DNA of 6,410 bases, taken from NCBI RefSeq assembly GCF_015207245.1, contig NZ_JADEXF010000223.1, positions 1 through 6,410 of the forward strand. The letters run 5' to 3'. Below the pieces are notes generated by a model. It searched no databases. It worked only from the letters and a program-made list of their open reading frames with translations, and was not told where the DNA came from. Of this stretch, positions 5,349 to 6,410 are shown in pieces. The DNA comes from Nostoc cf. edaphicum LEGE 07299. GTDB lineage: Bacteria; Cyanobacteriota; Cyanobacteriia; Cyanobacteriales; Nostocaceae. Both the position numbers and the translations under genes were made by a program. Numbering within the stretch: position 1 is the stretch's first letter; each line of letters begins with the position of its first letter.

Positions 5349-6386
5349 TTATTTTACTTCTTTCCATGTCTTGCCGCTATCTTGGGATTGAAAGACAGCA
5401 TTGTTATCATTTACCGTATAAAATATTTGGGGATTACTAGGGGCGATCGCTAATTTTACGACTACACCATTAGTTTCAGTCCAAAGTTTCTCCCACGTTT
5501 TACCACCATCACTGCTGCGATAAACACCCGGCGCTGACTTGAGAAAGCGATAGCCATACATTATAAGATTGTTATCTTCTTTTTGCAGAGCTAGACTGGC
5601 AACAGGAGCTTCCTGTGTATTAGCTACTAACGTCCAGTCATTGCCACCGTTGCTACTTTCATACATCCCCAAACGGGTAGTTGCAAACAAATGCTCAGGG
5701 TTTCGCGGGTCAACCGCAAGGTCAAACGGAGCATCGCCTAATCCATTCATGCGGGGTTTAGTCCAAGTTTTTCCACCATCAGTAGAACTATGCAGCCCTT
5801 GCGCCCCAGAAGCAGGCCATCCATAAAAAACGTTGGGGTTACTGGGTGCGATCGCTATTGCATGAAAATCTACTCCAGGCATGGAAATCTGTTTCCAATC
5901 TTGCCCTTGATTTTCACTGATCTGGAATCCTAGATTACCTCCTGTGTGTGGATGTCCGCTGGAATAAAAGCGGTTACTGTCAGTTGGATCGGCAGTAAAG
6001 CCCATATAATCAGCTCGCTCTTTTCCCATCCAAAACCATTCTCCAGTTTCAGAACGCTGCAAGAGTCCGTTATGACTTGCAACATAAATAATGTTGGGAT
6101 TATCTCGATTCACGGTCAAACCATGAACGTGATTATTTGATTGCCAATTGACCGCTTTCTCTAGGGATACATTGACAGCCTTTGGTTGAGGCTGATTGGT
6201 TGATTGGTTGGCAGAGAGTGGCTGGTTAGTTGACTGATTGCTAGTAGGCTGCTGGATAGAACGACCGAACCAGACCCCCAAGCCTCCGCCCAAAAAGAAG
6301 GAAACTCCTATGAGCACGGCGCAGCAAGCCACCATAGCAATTCCCAATTTCATCATGTTGTGGTCTTTTGAGTCAGGCTGACTCAT
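5349..6386 (-). CDS. Membrane-anchored Asp-box (BNR/sortilin-like) beta-propeller protein
   Basis: A 345-aa protein anchored by one N-terminal helix (about 13-40, ending before GRS), with the rest probably outside the cytoplasm. A low-complexity Asn/Gln/Ser/Thr linker (about 45-70) leads to the propeller. Asp-box-type repeats (S-x-D-x-G-x-x-W and variants) are seen at SENQGQDW (157-164), SSTDGGKTW (200-208), SSNGGNDW (244-251), SSDGGKTW (291-298) and SQDSGKTW (334-341). Several are preceded by strands of the form P-x-NP-x-x-x-F/Y, for example APSNPNVFY (180-188) and APSNPQIFY (315-323). This matches proteins annotated as F510_1955-type glycosylhydrolases or VPS10/sortilin-like exo-alpha-sialidase folds, but no catalytic set can be identified, so the enzyme label is uncertain. 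His pairs occur in HVHGL (86-90) and GHPHTGG (144-150), with another in DFHA (173-176). The start is supported by AGGAG 10 nt upstream. Confidence 0.82.
   Translation of the reverse strand: MSQPDSKDHNMMKLGIAMVACCAVLIGVSFFLGGGLGVWFGRSIQQPTSNQSTNQPLSANQSTNQPQPKAVNVSLEKAVNWQSNNHVHGLTVNRDNPNIIYVASHNGLLQRSETGEWFWMGKERADYMGFTADPTDSNRFYSSGHPHTGGNLGFQISENQGQDWKQISMPGVDFHAIAIAPSNPNVFYGWPASGAQGLHSSTDGGKTWTKPRMNGLGDAPFDLAVDPRNPEHLFATTRLGMYESSNGGNDWTLVANTQEAPVASLALQKEDNNLIMYGYRFLKSAPGVYRSSDGGKTWEKLWTETNGVVVKLAIAPSNPQIFYTVNDNNAVFQSQDSGKTWKEVK
6190..6249 (-). repeat. Degenerate 30-bp tandem repeat in the propeller linker
   Basis: Two adjacent 30-bp units (6190-6219 and 6220-6249) both begin GGCTG in plus-strand reading and encode the near-identical peptides SNQSTNQP (49-56) and ANQSTNQP (59-66) in the extracytoplasmic linker. 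The repeat keeps the reading frame, so copy-number change would alter only the length of the spacer between membrane anchor and propeller. Confidence 0.7.
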
Positions 6387-6396
6387 AATTGTGTTT

Positions 6397-6401
6397 CTCC
6401 T
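6397..6401 (-). promoter_or_regulatory. Ribosome binding site of the propeller gene
   Basis: The minus strand reads AGGAGAAACACAATT directly before the ATG at 6386. The AGGAG core is separated from the ATG by 10 nt. It is the strongest Shine-Dalgarno sequence seen in the window and fixes the start. The promoter lies outside the window. Confidence 0.75.
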
Positions 6402-6410
6402 GAGTAAGTT

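Noticed and set aside
5569..5826. Plus-strand open frames of 85 and 64 codons over the propeller gene
   Set aside because: They are antisense to regular Asp-box repeats, whose periodic Gly/Ser/Thr codons produce open frames by chance.
1..6410. CRISPR array, tRNA/rRNA genes, insertion sequences or phage genes
   Set aside because: No regularly spaced repeats, cloverleaf-like segments, transposase motifs or terminal inverted repeats were seen on reading both strands.

Overview
The window looks like cyanobacterial DNA, most likely a filamentous Nostoc/Anabaena-type organism. Evidence: five copies of the HIP1 octamer GCGATCGC (starting at 1903, 2497, 2591, 5443 and 5848), AT-rich intergenic DNA, genes often lacking strong Shine-Dalgarno sequences, and a gene pair that I recognise as the AztR/AztA zinc/lead/cadmium resistance locus described from Anabaena PCC 7120. 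Whether it lies on a chromosome or a plasmid cannot be told from the sequence.

Left part (1-3852): a divergent metal-resistance module. An ArsR/SmtB-family repressor (aztR, minus strand, its last few codons cut off by the window edge) faces a P1B-type ATPase (aztA, plus strand). The 133-bp spacer between them carries a 12-2-12 inverted repeat of the SmtB/AztR operator type (431-456) that overlaps the likely promoters of both genes. Three bases after aztA ends, a cation diffusion facilitator (CDF) gene begins, so the two exporters probably form one operon. The expected logic is that excess Zn(II), Pb(II) or Cd(II) binds AztR, AztR leaves the operator, and the ATPase and the CDF antiporter together remove metal from the cytosol.

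Right part (3972-6386): three minus-strand genes, convergent with the efflux operon. In transcription order these are a membrane-anchored Asp-box (BNR) beta-propeller protein, a class I SAM-dependent methyltransferase resembling the METTL7/thiol methyltransferase group, and a small four-helix membrane protein that I do not recognise. The last two are 28 bp apart and probably co-transcribed. The propeller gene is separated from them by a 188-bp AT-rich gap holding a perfect GTA-N8-TAC (NtcA-type) palindrome and a -10-like palindrome. The function of this half is not settled. Its position next to a metal-export operon makes a metal, thiol or envelope-stress role plausible, but that is inference.

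No tRNA, rRNA, CRISPR array, transposase or insertion sequence was found. The best candidates for something undescribed are the methyltransferase plus membrane-protein pair, the His-pair-bearing anchored propeller, and the layered operator with three CAATTG copies.
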